From Coriobacteriia bacterium (GTDB lineage Bacteria; Actinomycetota; Coriobacteriia; Anaerosomatales; JAAXUF01): 64,000 bases of DNA. The notes below the pieces were generated by a model. The model was given only the letters and a program-made list of their open reading frames with translations, did not search any database and was not told the origin of the DNA. This document shows, one piece after another, positions 24,630-33,323 of this stretch. The translations under genes were made by a program, and so were the position numbers. The DNA is taken from contig JAAXWY010000001.1 of assembly GCA_013334745.1 (NCBI GenBank), forward strand, positions 67,471 through 131,470. The letters are read 5' to 3'. Every line of letters starts with the position of its first letter. Positions within the stretch are counted from its first letter, which is position 1.

Positions 24630-25936
24630 GCGTGACGCCCACCTTCGAAGAGCTCATCGAGCGCAAGCGAGACGGCCACGAGCATCTGCCCGCTGAGATC
24701 GACCGCATCGTTCTCGGTTACGCGGCGGGGGAGATGCCCGACTACCAGATGGCGGCTTGGCTCATGGCGACCTACCTTCGCGGCATGTCCTCGGAAGAGA
24801 CGGTGGCGCTCACCGACGCGATGGTCCGCTCCGGGCGGGTCGTGGACCTGTCGTCCATCCCCGGCGTGAAGGTCGACAAGCATTCGACCGGAGGGGTCGC
24901 CGACACGACCACCCTCGTTCTCGCGCCCCTGGTCGCCGCCTGCGGCGTCCCTGTCGCGAAAATGAGCGGACGAGGGCTTGGGCATACGGGAGGAACACTC
25001 GACAAACTCGAGTCCATCCCAGGCTTTCGAATCGCGCTGGACCCGGACGAGTTCCTTGAACAGGTTCGACGGGTCGGCATTGCCGTCATCGCACAGTCGC
25101 CGGATATCGATCCGGCGGACAAGAAGATGTACGCGCTACGCGACGTGACGGCGACGGTTCCCTCCATTCCGCTCATCGTCGGGTCGATCATCAGCAAAAA
25201 GGTCGCCGGTGGTGCCGACGCCATCGTTCTCGACGTCAAGGTCGGCTCCGGGGCGTTCATGAAGACGGAGGCTGACGCCCGGGCGCTGGCGACTGAGCTG
25301 ACCCGGGTCGGCGAGGCACTCGGCCGCAAGGTCACGTGCCTGCTGACCGATATGGATCAGCCCTTGGGTATGGCCGTGGGCAACTCGTTGGAAGTGGTCG
25401 AAGCAATCGAGACCCTGCGTGGCGATGGCCCGGCGGCTCTCACTGAACTGTGTCTGGTGTTCGGCGCCAAGATGCTGGTGCTCGGCGAGCGCGCTGCCGA
25501 TGAGACCCAGGCGCGCGAAATGCTCCGAGCCGCCATCGACTCCGGCGCGGCCAGCGCGAAGCTGGCGGAATGGATTGCGGCGCAGGGTGGGGACGCGTCA
25601 GTGGTGGCGGATCCATCGAGGCTGCCGGCGTGCCCCTTCTCGCGGGTCGTCAAGGCGACGGAGGTCGGGTACGTGGGCCACTTCGACGCCGAAGGCGTCG
25701 GTCGGGCTGCGATGCTGCTTGGCGCCGGCAGGGCGAGGGTCGACGATGTGATCGATGCTGGCGCCGGACTCGTGTTGGCAGTCCGGGTGGGGGATCGCGT
25801 CGGCATGGGTGACGAGCTGTGCACCATGTGGGCGTCGTCGGAGGACCTCTTTGACTCCGCCGAGGAGCGGTTCCGGCACTCCGTCCAGTTCTCGGACGTC
25901 CCGGTTGAGGTCCCCCCGCTGATTCACGAGCTGTAG
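24626..25936 (+). CDS. pdp: Pyrimidine-nucleoside (thymidine) phosphorylase
   Basis: The start ATG at 24626 overlaps the deoB stop and has GGAGGT upstream, giving 436 residues. Phosphate- and nucleoside-binding signatures are present: KHSTGGVADTTTLVLAPL, MSGRGLGHTGGTLDKLESIPG and VGSIISKKVAGGADAIVLDVKVGSGAFM. The C-terminal domain carries ATEVGYVGHFDAEGVG. It cleaves pyrimidine nucleosides to base and pentose-1-phosphate. The family split between DeoA and Pdp cannot be settled by eye. Confidence 0.93.
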   Translation: MSVTPTFEELIERKRDGHEHLPAEIDRIVLGYAAGEMPDYQMAAWLMATYLRGMSSEETVALTDAMVRSGRVVDLSSIPGVKVDKHSTGGVADTTTLVLAPLVAACGVPVAKMSGRGLGHTGGTLDKLESIPGFRIALDPDEFLEQVRRVGIAVIAQSPDIDPADKKMYALRDVTATVPSIPLIVGSIISKKVAGGADAIVLDVKVGSGAFMKTEADARALATELTRVGEALGRKVTCLLTDMDQPLGMAVGNSLEVVEAIETLRGDGPAALTELCLVFGAKMLVLGERAADETQAREMLRAAIDSGAASAKLAEWIAAQGGDASVVADPSRLPACPFSRVVKATEVGYVGHFDAEGVGRAAMLLGAGRARVDDVIDAGAGLVLAVRVGDRVGMGDELCTMWASSEDLFDSAEERFRHSVQFSDVPVEVPPLIHEL

Positions 25937-26019
25937 ACGCGGTTCGACTTCGGCTGACGGAGGTCGTCTATACTTGCGCCTGTCGTTTGCTACCCATTTC
26001 CGCTCGGAGGAGCCTGTCT

Positions 26020-26763
26020 GTGGACCAGTCCCGCCGCATCGAGCCTCGCTGGATAATCATCGGCCTTCTGGTCGCTGCAGCGGTGGTCCTCAACAAGGGC
26101 AGCATGGACCTCTCTCGCGTTTTCGAGGTCATGTTGCACTTCGCCATCCTTTTCCCGGCCATCATCCTGCACGAGATCTCGCACGGGTACGTCGCGTACC
26201 TGCTGGGTGACCCCACGGCCAAGCGCATGGGTCGCCTCACCCTGAACCCGCTCGCGCACATCGATCCCGTCGGCACGGTCATCATGCCGCTGGTCTTGCT
26301 GTTCCTCTCGGGTGGGGCGTTCTTCTTCGGCTACGCGAAGCCGGTGCCGTTCAACCCGCGCAACTTCAAGAACGAGCGAACGGGGATGCTTCTCACCGGG
26401 ATCGCCGGGCCCGTCACCAACGTGCTCCTGGCGGTGGTGTTCGGTTTCGCCTCACGCTTCTTCTCGGTGCCGGGCAACGTGTGGGATCCCTCGAGTTTCA
26501 ACTCGATCGGGTCGCTGCTTCTCTACTTCAGCTTCGCGAACCTCATGCTTGCGTTCTTCAACCTCATTCCGATTCCGCCGCTTGACGGGTCCCGCGTGGT
26601 GCAATGGCTGCTGCCCGACGCCGCGCGCGATGCGTACCACTCACTGGAGCGCTATGGGTTCCTGATTCTGGTGGCGCTGACCTGGTTCGTTCCGGGGCTG
26701 TTCAATTCGTACCTCGCCCTTACCGTCTGGCCGATATTCTCGCTGCTTACCGGCGTGAGCTGA
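26020..26763 (+). CDS. Site-2 protease family metallopeptidase (M50)
   Basis: GTG at 26020 follows GGAGGAG; the product has 247 residues. HEISHG (51-56) in a membrane helix supplies zinc-binding His and catalytic Glu, and NLIPIPPLDGSRVV near residues 187-200 supplies the second Asp-containing motif. Other hydrophobic helices fill most of the protein, and no PDZ domain is present. It resembles the short bacterial S2P group often found near trpS and scpAB. It should cut transmembrane segments; substrates are unknown. Confidence 0.9.
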   Translation: MDQSRRIEPRWIIIGLLVAAAVVLNKGSMDLSRVFEVMLHFAILFPAIILHEISHGYVAYLLGDPTAKRMGRLTLNPLAHIDPVGTVIMPLVLLFLSGGAFFFGYAKPVPFNPRNFKNERTGMLLTGIAGPVTNVLLAVVFGFASRFFSVPGNVWDPSSFNSIGSLLLYFSFANLMLAFFNLIPIPPLDGSRVVQWLLPDAARDAYHSLERYGFLILVALTWFVPGLFNSYLALTVWPIFSLLTGVS

Positions 26764-26846
26764 CGCAATCGCGGTCCTGTGTCGGGCTGCTGCGGTATCA
26801 TGCTTGAGCGTTCGTACTGTCCCATTGGCGAGGAGACACTTCCCGC

Positions 26847-27926
26847 ATGACTTCCAAGAAGCGCACGCTCACCGGATACCGCCCCACGGGCAAGCTGCAC
26901 ATCGGACACTGGTTCGGGAACCTGCAGAACATGCTGGCTATGCAGCACGAGTACGACGCGTACTACTTCATTGCCGACTTCCATGCGCTCACGACGCACT
27001 GGGCCGACCCGAGCGACGTGCGTGCGAGCACCGAAGAGATGGTGCTCGACTGGTGCGCTGCGGGTCTCGATCCCGAGATCTGCACCGTCTATCGCCAGTC
27101 AGACGTCCCCGAGGTCTCGCAGCTCAACCTCTTCTTCTCCATGGTCACACCGATGTCGTGGCTCGAGCGCGTTCCAAGCTACAAGGAGCAGCGCGAGCAG
27201 GTCTCCGATAAGGACCTCGGCAACGCCGGATTCTTCCTCTATCCGCTGCTTCAGGCTGCCGACATCACGATCGTGCTCGCCGATGCGGTTCCGGTAGGCG
27301 AGGACCAGCTGCCGCACCTCGAGCTCACTCGCGAAGTCGTCCGCCGTTTCAACAACGCGTACGGCGAGTACCTCGTCGAGCCCAAAGCCATCATCGCCAA
27401 GGAGGGCGCTCGCGTCCCGGGCACTGACGGCCGCAAGATGAGCAAGAGCTACGGCAACGCGATCTACATCAGCGACTCGCCTGAGGAGATGCGCACGAAG
27501 GTCATGTCGTTCGTCACCGACCCGCAGCGCAAGCTCAAGACCGACCCCGGCGATCCGGACATCTGTCCGCTGCACCAGGTGCACAAGCTATTCGCGCCCG
27601 CCGATGAGATCGGCGAGTGGGATCGCGCCTGCAGGACCGCGGAGTGCGGCTGCGTCGCTCACAAGAAGAAGCTGGCCGAGGACCTCGTCGAGTACTTCGC
27701 GCCGTTCCAGACGCGCCGCGCCGAGTTGGCGGCGATTCCCAACTTCGCATGGGACGTTCTTGCCTGTGGCGCCACCAAGGCCCGACCCATCACCTCACAG
27801 GTCGTTGCGGCCTGCCGCGAGCTGATCGGAATCGACGAGCGCACCGAGCTGACCGCCGGCATCGAGCGCCGCGATCCTGACACCCCCCGCGAGTACTCCG
27901 CGCCGAGCTACCTCGACGGTCAGTAG
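26847..27926 (+). CDS. trpS: Tryptophanyl-tRNA synthetase
   Basis: The 359-residue enzyme charges tRNA-Trp. The class I motifs are clear: GYRPTGKLHIGHWFGNL (HIGH form) near residue 10-26 and GRKMSKSYGNAIYIS (KMSKS) around 195. The PVGEDQLPHLELTREV segment is characteristic of TrpRS. A Cys cluster CRTAECGC at about residues 260-270 may bind metal. The ribosome site is GGCGAGGAG. A -10-like TATCAT lies in the 83-base gap upstream. Confidence 0.96.
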   Translation: MTSKKRTLTGYRPTGKLHIGHWFGNLQNMLAMQHEYDAYYFIADFHALTTHWADPSDVRASTEEMVLDWCAAGLDPEICTVYRQSDVPEVSQLNLFFSMVTPMSWLERVPSYKEQREQVSDKDLGNAGFFLYPLLQAADITIVLADAVPVGEDQLPHLELTREVVRRFNNAYGEYLVEPKAIIAKEGARVPGTDGRKMSKSYGNAIYISDSPEEMRTKVMSFVTDPQRKLKTDPGDPDICPLHQVHKLFAPADEIGEWDRACRTAECGCVAHKKKLAEDLVEYFAPFQTRRAELAAIPNFAWDVLACGATKARPITSQVVAACRELIGIDERTELTAGIERRDPDTPREYSAPSYLDGQ

Positions 27927-27937
27927 GGTCGCGCGCC

Positions 27938-28717
27938 GTGTCGGGCTACACCGTAAAGACGGACGTGTTCGAGGGGCCATTCGATCTCCTGTTGCACCTC
28001 GTGTCGCGCCAGAAGCTCGATGTTTCGGCGATCTCGATATCGACCGTCGCCGATCAGTACCTGTCCTACATCGACCGGATGACCGATCTCGATCTCGACA
28101 TTGCGAGTGACTTCCTACTTGTCGCGGCGACCCTCCTCGAGATCAAGGCTTCGTCGCTGTTGCCGAAGGAAGAGCAGTACTTCGGCGACGACCTGGATGA
28201 CCTTTCGCCCGATGAGGCCCGAGACATCCTCGTGGCCCGACTCATCGCCTACAAGCAGTTCAAGAACGCCGCTGCCGAGATCTCGGCCCGCATGGAGTCC
28301 GAGGACCGTATGCATCCGCGCCAGGCCGGCCTAGAGCACGACTTCCTCACGCTCATGCCGGACTATCTCGAGGGGGTGACACTGCGCGGGCTCGCAGTGA
28401 TATGCGCCGACCTGCTGCACCGTCGCGAGGTGTTCTTGCTGGAGGCAGAGCACGTCGCATCGATGCCCATATCGCTTGAGCTGCACGCAGAGAGCGTTCA
28501 TCGGCAGCTCATGCGCCACAAGACCATGCGCTTCTCCGAGATCGTGTCGGCTGATCCCGACCCCGAGATTGTGGTCGTGACCCTGCTCGCGATCCTCGAG
28601 CTGTACAAGCGCGGACTAGCCGACATCACGCAAGACCAGATCTTCGGTGACATCGTGATCACGCACATCGACGACGAGGAGGCCGCTCGCCGCGGTCTTC
28701 CTGAGGACCGGGAGTAA
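27938..28717 (+). CDS. scpA: Segregation and condensation protein A
   Basis: ScpA (259 residues, GTG start) is the kleisin that bridges the SMC heads in chromosome condensation. The N-terminal family signature is plain: FEGPFDLLLHLVSRQKLDVSAISISTVADQYLSYI. The middle is charged and acidic (PKEEQYFGDDLDDLSPDEARD). The C-terminal winged-helix end carries EIVVVTLLAILELYKRGLADI. scpB follows after three bases. Confidence 0.95.
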   Translation: MSGYTVKTDVFEGPFDLLLHLVSRQKLDVSAISISTVADQYLSYIDRMTDLDLDIASDFLLVAATLLEIKASSLLPKEEQYFGDDLDDLSPDEARDILVARLIAYKQFKNAAAEISARMESEDRMHPRQAGLEHDFLTLMPDYLEGVTLRGLAVICADLLHRREVFLLEAEHVASMPISLELHAESVHRQLMRHKTMRFSEIVSADPDPEIVVVTLLAILELYKRGLADITQDQIFGDIVITHIDDEEAARRGLPEDRE

Positions 28718-28720
28718 CGC

Positions 28721-29344
28721 ATGACCGTAGACCAGAATCTGCGTGGCGGCCTCGAGGCGCTGCTCTTCGTCTCCGATGAGCCTGTATCGGCAGCGCGACT
28801 GGCCAAGGTGCTCGATGCATCGCCGGCCGATATCGATACTGCGCTCTCCAACATCGCCGAGGAGTACCGCGAGAGTGATCGCGGCTTTCAGCTGCGCGAA
28901 GTCGCAGGTGGGTGGCGGTTCTACACGCACCCGGCGTTTCATGACGTCATCGAGCAGTACGTGCTGTCGTGGGATACGCGTCGGCTCTCGCAGGCCGCGC
29001 TGGAAGCGCTCGCCGTGATCGCCTACCACCAGCCTGTGACCCGCAACGGAGTCAATGCGGTCCGTGGCGTCAACAGTGAAGGCGTCGTGTCCTCGCTCGT
29101 CGAGAAGGGCCTGGTGCGAGAGATCGGCCGCGACAAGAACGCCGGCAACGCGATCCTGTACGGGACGACCCGGACGTTTCTTGAGAAGTTCGGGCTCAAG
29201 GAGATCGGGGAGCTTCCGCCTCTGGCGGAGTTCGCCCCCGATGAGGAGACCGAGCGAGCCATTCGCGATCGTCTCTCGACCGGCGAAGGCCCGGTGTTCG
29301 GCGCCGAAGACGCCGCGGACGACGAAGTCGAATTGGTCGACTGA
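28721..29344 (+). CDS. scpB: Segregation and condensation protein B
   Basis: ScpB (207 residues) dimerises and binds the kleisin ScpA. Two winged-helix domains are expected; LEALLFVSDEPVSAARLAKV and SQAALEALAVIAYHQPVTRN with GVNSEGVVSSLVEKGLVREIG are the family markers. The C-terminal 30 residues are acidic. It sits between scpA and a pseudouridine synthase, an arrangement common in Gram-positive bacteria. Confidence 0.95.
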   Translation: MTVDQNLRGGLEALLFVSDEPVSAARLAKVLDASPADIDTALSNIAEEYRESDRGFQLREVAGGWRFYTHPAFHDVIEQYVLSWDTRRLSQAALEALAVIAYHQPVTRNGVNAVRGVNSEGVVSSLVEKGLVREIGRDKNAGNAILYGTTRTFLEKFGLKEIGELPPLAEFAPDEETERAIRDRLSTGEGPVFGAEDAADDEVELVD

Positions 29345-29348
29345 TCTC

Positions 29349-30164
29349 GTGACAGCGGACAACAGCGACCGTCGGGAGACCGGACGCGAGGTGCCGAGCG
29401 AATCGGCAGAGCGTGTGGTCCCGATGCGACTCCAGAAGTTTCTCGCCCGTTCAGGCGCTGCCTCTCGGCGGGGGAGCGAGGACCTCATGACCGCTGGCAG
29501 GGTGGCAGTGAACGGCGTCGTGGTCACCGAACTAGGGGTGAAGGTCGATCCGCTTGTCGATACCGTGACGGTGGACGGGCGCCGGGTATCGGTCGCATCG
29601 GCTCCCGTCTATCTTGCGTTCAACAAGCCCGCAGGCGTCGTCACCACCATGAGCGACCCACAAGGCAGGCCCACCGTGGCTCAGTTCGTTCCAGTCGCAC
29701 AGAATCCGGGCCTCTTTCCGGTGGGGCGTCTGGACTTTGACACCACGGGGCTGCTTCTCTTCACGACAGACGGGGAAATCGCCCACCGGCTGCTTCATCC
29801 GAGCCGTCACGTTGAGAAGGTCTACCGCGTGCTATGCGATGGCCGCGCTTCCGAGGCTTCGCTGCAGCGACTTCGCGACGGAGTAGCTCTCGACGACGGG
29901 GTGACGGCGCCCGCGCGCGTCAAGACGCTGCGTTCATCCGGAGCCACCACCTATGTTGAGATCGCCATTCGAGAGGGGCGTAAGCGGCAGGTCCGTCGCA
30001 TGTTCTCGAAGATCGGTCACCCGGTACTCGAGCTGCACCGCGTGACGTTTGGGCCGATTGCCATCGAGGGTATCGGACGCGCCGCTTGGCGGGCACTGAC
30101 GCCTGCGGAGGTCGTTGCCTTGCGTAGGGCCGTCGACATGCCCGATGACGGAGGAGTGCGCTGA
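29349..30164 (+). CDS. rluB: 23S rRNA pseudouridine synthase, RluB/RsuA family
   Basis: The enzyme isomerises uridine in rRNA. An S4 domain (MRLQKFLARSGAASRRGSED, then GRVAVNGVVVTELGVKV) precedes the synthase domain, where NKPAGVVTTMSDPQGRPTV and FPVGRLDFDTTGLLLFTTDGE carry the catalytic Asp. REGRKRQVRRMFSKIGHPVLEL is the usual late motif. The start is uncertain: GTG 29349 gives 271 residues, and ATG 29424 would give 246. RluB is preferred over RsuA by its place after scpB. Confidence 0.92.
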   Translation: MTADNSDRRETGREVPSESAERVVPMRLQKFLARSGAASRRGSEDLMTAGRVAVNGVVVTELGVKVDPLVDTVTVDGRRVSVASAPVYLAFNKPAGVVTTMSDPQGRPTVAQFVPVAQNPGLFPVGRLDFDTTGLLLFTTDGEIAHRLLHPSRHVEKVYRVLCDGRASEASLQRLRDGVALDDGVTAPARVKTLRSSGATTYVEIAIREGRKRQVRRMFSKIGHPVLELHRVTFGPIAIEGIGRAAWRALTPAEVVALRRAVDMPDDGGVR

Positions 30165-30769
30165 TGGCGCTTGTCGTGATCACTGGTGGCGCCCGCAGCG
30201 GCAAGTCTGCGGCTGCGCAGCGACTTGCGGAGCGCCGGCTTGCTCTCGGCGAGGACGTCGTGGTCGCTGTCTTCGCGACCGCTTCCGACCCCGAGATGGC
30301 CGATCGAATCGCTGCCCACCAGTACGATCGACCCGCTGGCTTTGCAGTCATTGAAGCGGCGGGCGATGCGGGCTGGCTAGCGCAGGTGCCCGACGAGTCG
30401 ATTGTGCTACTCGACTGCTTGGGAACCTATGCGGGTGACTTGATGCAGCAGGCATGGGAATCGGAGTCACCCGGCGAAAGTCTCGGCAGTGCGGATGAGA
30501 TTGCGCCGCAACTTGCGGAGCGATTCGAGGCGATGGTGTCAGCGGCGGTTGATGTCCTGCTCGTTCGTGACGGGCACACGATTGTGGTGACCAACGAAGT
30601 CGGATCCGGCGTTGTGCCCGCCTTTGCCACCGGTCGGCTCTTCCGTGACGTGCTCGGTCGAGCCAACGCCCGGCTCATCGGCTCCGCCGACCGTGCCTAC
30701 GTCGCCATCGGCGGCCGGCTACTCGACCTTGAACGGCTGCCGCGAGACGCTGAGTGGCCTACCGACTGA
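30164..30769 (+). CDS. cobU: Adenosylcobinamide kinase / phosphate guanylyltransferase
   Basis: CobU (201 residues, start overlapping the previous stop) phosphorylates adenosylcobinamide and attaches GMP in the lower-ligand pathway of cobalamin. The P-loop GGARSGKS (8-15) is followed by a region with H52 in AAHQYDRP, corresponding to the guanylylated His of the family. TNEVGSGVVPAFATGRLFRD is conserved. First gene of a cobUTS group. Confidence 0.95.
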   Translation: MALVVITGGARSGKSAAAQRLAERRLALGEDVVVAVFATASDPEMADRIAAHQYDRPAGFAVIEAAGDAGWLAQVPDESIVLLDCLGTYAGDLMQQAWESESPGESLGSADEIAPQLAERFEAMVSAAVDVLLVRDGHTIVVTNEVGSGVVPAFATGRLFRDVLGRANARLIGSADRAYVAIGGRLLDLERLPRDAEWPTD

Positions 30770-30788
30770 TCACCCTGAAGGGACTTGT

Positions 30789-31871
30789 ATGCTCATCTCC
30801 GACAGCGACTTCGAATCGAGCCTCGTGGCGGTCACCGCTTCGGTTGAACGCACGGCCGAGGATGCGGAAGTGCGCGCCTGGGAGCGCCTGGATAGCCTCA
30901 CCAAGCCGCCTCGATCACTGGGGAGACTCGAGCAGATCGCGGCCCGGGTGGCTCGGGTTCAGGACACGGTGCACCCTTCCGTCGCAGCCAAGCGGATTCT
31001 GCTTATGGCCGGTGACCATGGAGTGGTCGCCGAGGGAGTCTCGCCGTATCCGCAGGATGTGACGTGGCAGATGGTTGCGAACTTCGCCCAGGCGGGTGCC
31101 GCGATCAACCAGATCGCACGTTCCGTGGGAGCGGATGTCGACGTGTACGACGTAGGCGTCGCACGTGACCTGGCCGAGTTCCAGGGAATCGGCCACACGA
31201 AGGTCGCTTTGGGCACTGCGAACATGGCGAAGGGCCCGGCCATGACCCGCGAGCAGTGCGCACAGGCGGTGCTGGTGGGCGTGGAGGCGGCTCGCAAGGC
31301 GGTCCGTCAGGGCGCATCGCTCATCGGAACCGGGGAGATGGGAATCGGGAACTCCACGGCGGCAGCGGCACTGACCGCGGCTTTCACGGACGCGTCCGTC
31401 GACGACGTAGTGGGTCCGGGTACGGGTCTCGACGCGGCAGGGGTCAGCCACAAGGCACACGTCGTTCGCGACGCACTCGCGTTCAACCGCGTCGCCGAGC
31501 AAGACCCGCTCGGCGTTCTCAGCGCCGTGGGAGGTCTGGAGATCGCCGCGCTTGCAGGCGTGATCATCGGCGCCGCCAGTGAGCGGGTGGCCGTCGTCTC
31601 GGACGGCTTCATCGCCGGCTCAGCCACGCTGGCGGCACGCGCGCTCTGCCCGGCGGCACTCGACTACGTGTTCGCATCACACGTCTCGGCCGAGCCAGGG
31701 CACCGGATTGCGCTTGCGGCGCTCGGACTCGGCCCCGTGTTCGAACTGGACATGCGTCTGGGGGAGGGCACCGGCGCAGCGTTGGCGATGGCGGTGATCG
31801 ACGCCGCGTGCGAGATGATGTCGGGTATGGCGACGTTTGCCGAGGCTGGCGTTTCGGGCGCGGAAGGCTGA
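30789..31871 (+). CDS. cobT: Nicotinate-nucleotide-dimethylbenzimidazole phosphoribosyltransferase
   Basis: CobT (360 residues from the ATG at 30789) makes alpha-ribazole phosphate from nicotinate mononucleotide and a lower-ligand base. TKPPRSLGRLEQIAARVA and MAGDHGVVAEGVSPYPQ mark the N-terminus, IGTGEMGIGNSTAAAAL the base-binding region, and LDMRLGEGTGAALAM carries the catalytic Glu. No bluB or bza gene is here, so the origin of the base is open. Confidence 0.95.
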   Translation: MLISDSDFESSLVAVTASVERTAEDAEVRAWERLDSLTKPPRSLGRLEQIAARVARVQDTVHPSVAAKRILLMAGDHGVVAEGVSPYPQDVTWQMVANFAQAGAAINQIARSVGADVDVYDVGVARDLAEFQGIGHTKVALGTANMAKGPAMTREQCAQAVLVGVEAARKAVRQGASLIGTGEMGIGNSTAAAALTAAFTDASVDDVVGPGTGLDAAGVSHKAHVVRDALAFNRVAEQDPLGVLSAVGGLEIAALAGVIIGAASERVAVVSDGFIAGSATLAARALCPAALDYVFASHVSAEPGHRIALAALGLGPVFELDMRLGEGTGAALAMAVIDAACEMMSGMATFAEAGVSGAEG

Positions 31872-31875
31872 CGCA

Positions 31876-32649
31876 GTGGCGGAGCGTTCGACATCCACAC
31901 CACTCACTGACGCGGGCATCGCGCTTACCCTGCTGACATCGGTTCCGCTGCGCGCGCGATGGCCCGAGAGTGGACGCACGCACGCAGCTGGCTGGTTCCC
32001 GCTCGTGGGCGCGCTGATCGGCTCGGTAGGCTACGGCATCATCAAGCTTGCCGAATACGCGGGGGCGCTTCAGCGCGCACAGTACGCGGCAGCGGCGTTC
32101 GTCATCATCGTGTGGGCCGTGATGACCCGACTGCTGCACTGGGATGGGCTCGCCGACGTCGCTGATGGCTACTGGGGCTCAGAGGATCGTGAGCGGCGGC
32201 TCGAGATCATGAGCGACAGTTCGGTCGGGGCGTTCGGTGCCGCAGCGGTCGCGCTCATCGTGGTCTTCGAGGTGGCAGGCATGGGTTCGTTCATCACGCG
32301 CCACCAGCTGCCCGTTCTCGTCGTCCCGATCATTGCGCGATTCGCGGCCACAGCGGCGGCGTGGCTCGGCAGGCCAGCGAAGGGCGGGGGACTGGGCCGT
32401 TCGGTCATGGGCCGGCCGTCCGCTGTCTCGGCGATTGCATGTGTGGCGACGCTCGCGGGCGTGTGCGCACTCATGTGGCCCGGATACTCTGTCGTCGGAA
32501 TGGTTCTCGTGGGAGTCGGCGTGTTCTACGCACTCGCCATCCCGCACGTCCTGTCGCTGCGCTTCGGCGGCGTGACAGGTGACGTCATGGGCGCCAGCGT
32601 CGTGCTCACAGAGGCGTTGCTCTTCGCCACCTTCGCACTGGCGGTGTGA
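31876..32649 (+). CDS. cobS: Adenosylcobinamide-GDP ribazoletransferase
   Basis: CobS (257 residues, GTG start) joins adenosylcobinamide-GDP and alpha-ribazole (phosphate) to finish cobalamin. It is an integral membrane protein with around six hydrophobic segments. The family motif is LLHWDGLADVADGYWG with nearby DRERRLEIMSDSSVGAFG, and FGGVTGDVMGASVVLTE near the C-terminus. Its end overlaps the phosphatase gene by a GTGA. Confidence 0.94.
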   Translation: MAERSTSTPLTDAGIALTLLTSVPLRARWPESGRTHAAGWFPLVGALIGSVGYGIIKLAEYAGALQRAQYAAAAFVIIVWAVMTRLLHWDGLADVADGYWGSEDRERRLEIMSDSSVGAFGAAAVALIVVFEVAGMGSFITRHQLPVLVVPIIARFAATAAAWLGRPAKGGGLGRSVMGRPSAVSAIACVATLAGVCALMWPGYSVVGMVLVGVGVFYALAIPHVLSLRFGGVTGDVMGASVVLTEALLFATFALAV

Positions 32650-33236
32650 GTGTGCCCGAGACACTCCTGCTCGTCGTCAGGCATCCTGAGACTGAAGCCA
32701 ACGTGAGTCGCCGTTTCGTGGGTCAAGGCGAGACCCCCTACACGCATCGTGGACAGCTCCAGGCACGGCGGCTGCCTGGGAAGATTGCAGCATTCGCGCC
32801 CGAGACCATCCGCACGTCACCACTGCTGCGTGCGCGCGTCGTGGCCCAGAGAGCTGCACGCCTCACCGGCGCCCCGATGCTCCTCGATGATCGGCTACTC
32901 GAGTTGGACTTTGGCGCCGCGCATGGGCTGACCTGGGACGAGGCGATTGCAGCGGGGGTGCCGCTCGACTACCGCTCCTACGACGCGCCTGTCGCACCCG
33001 GCGGGGAGTCCCGACTCGATCTGCAGCGGCGCGTCGCCGCTGTTGTCGGCGAGGTGCGGGCGGTCGGCGGTCGACACGCCCTCGTGTGCCACGCGGGCGT
33101 CATGCGCGCGGCATTCGCGCACCTGTTCGCGCTGTCGTCCGAGCAGCTCTGGAGTTTTGAGATCGCGACCGCGCAACTGGCACTGATCCGGGTGGGAAGC
33201 GACTACGCGACCCTCGTTGAGTATCGCCAGGGGTAG
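32646..33236 (+). CDS. Histidine phosphatase, probable alpha-ribazole phosphatase (CobC-like)
   Basis: The 196-residue protein is a branch-1 histidine phosphatase. The catalytic His is H13 in VVRHPETEAN; the usual Gly after His is Pro (RHPET, not RHGET). The second His is in VCHAGVMRAAFAHL and the acid in LLELDFGAAHGLTWDEA. Placement after cobS and co-translation argue for removing the 5'-phosphate of alpha-ribazole phosphate or of cobalamin phosphate. General phosphoglycerate mutase-like activity is the alternative. Confidence 0.8.
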   Translation: MSVPETLLLVVRHPETEANVSRRFVGQGETPYTHRGQLQARRLPGKIAAFAPETIRTSPLLRARVVAQRAARLTGAPMLLDDRLLELDFGAAHGLTWDEAIAAGVPLDYRSYDAPVAPGGESRLDLQRRVAAVVGEVRAVGGRHALVCHAGVMRAAFAHLFALSSEQLWSFEIATAQLALIRVGSDYATLVEYRQG

Positions 33237-33244
33237 GAATGCGG

Positions 33245-33273
33245 TTGCCGCGACGGTTCTCACCTGCGACAAT
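33245..33273 (+). promoter_or_regulatory. Possible promoter before the aromatic amino acid genes
   Basis: TTGCCG (33245-33250) and GACAAT (33268-33273) are 17 bases apart in the 87-base gap after the phosphatase gene. Both hexamers are imperfect. Confidence 0.35.
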
Positions 33274-33323
33274 CGTCCGCACCACCGACGCGTCGGATGC
33301 GGCGCCCGCCCAACGAGGGTCTC

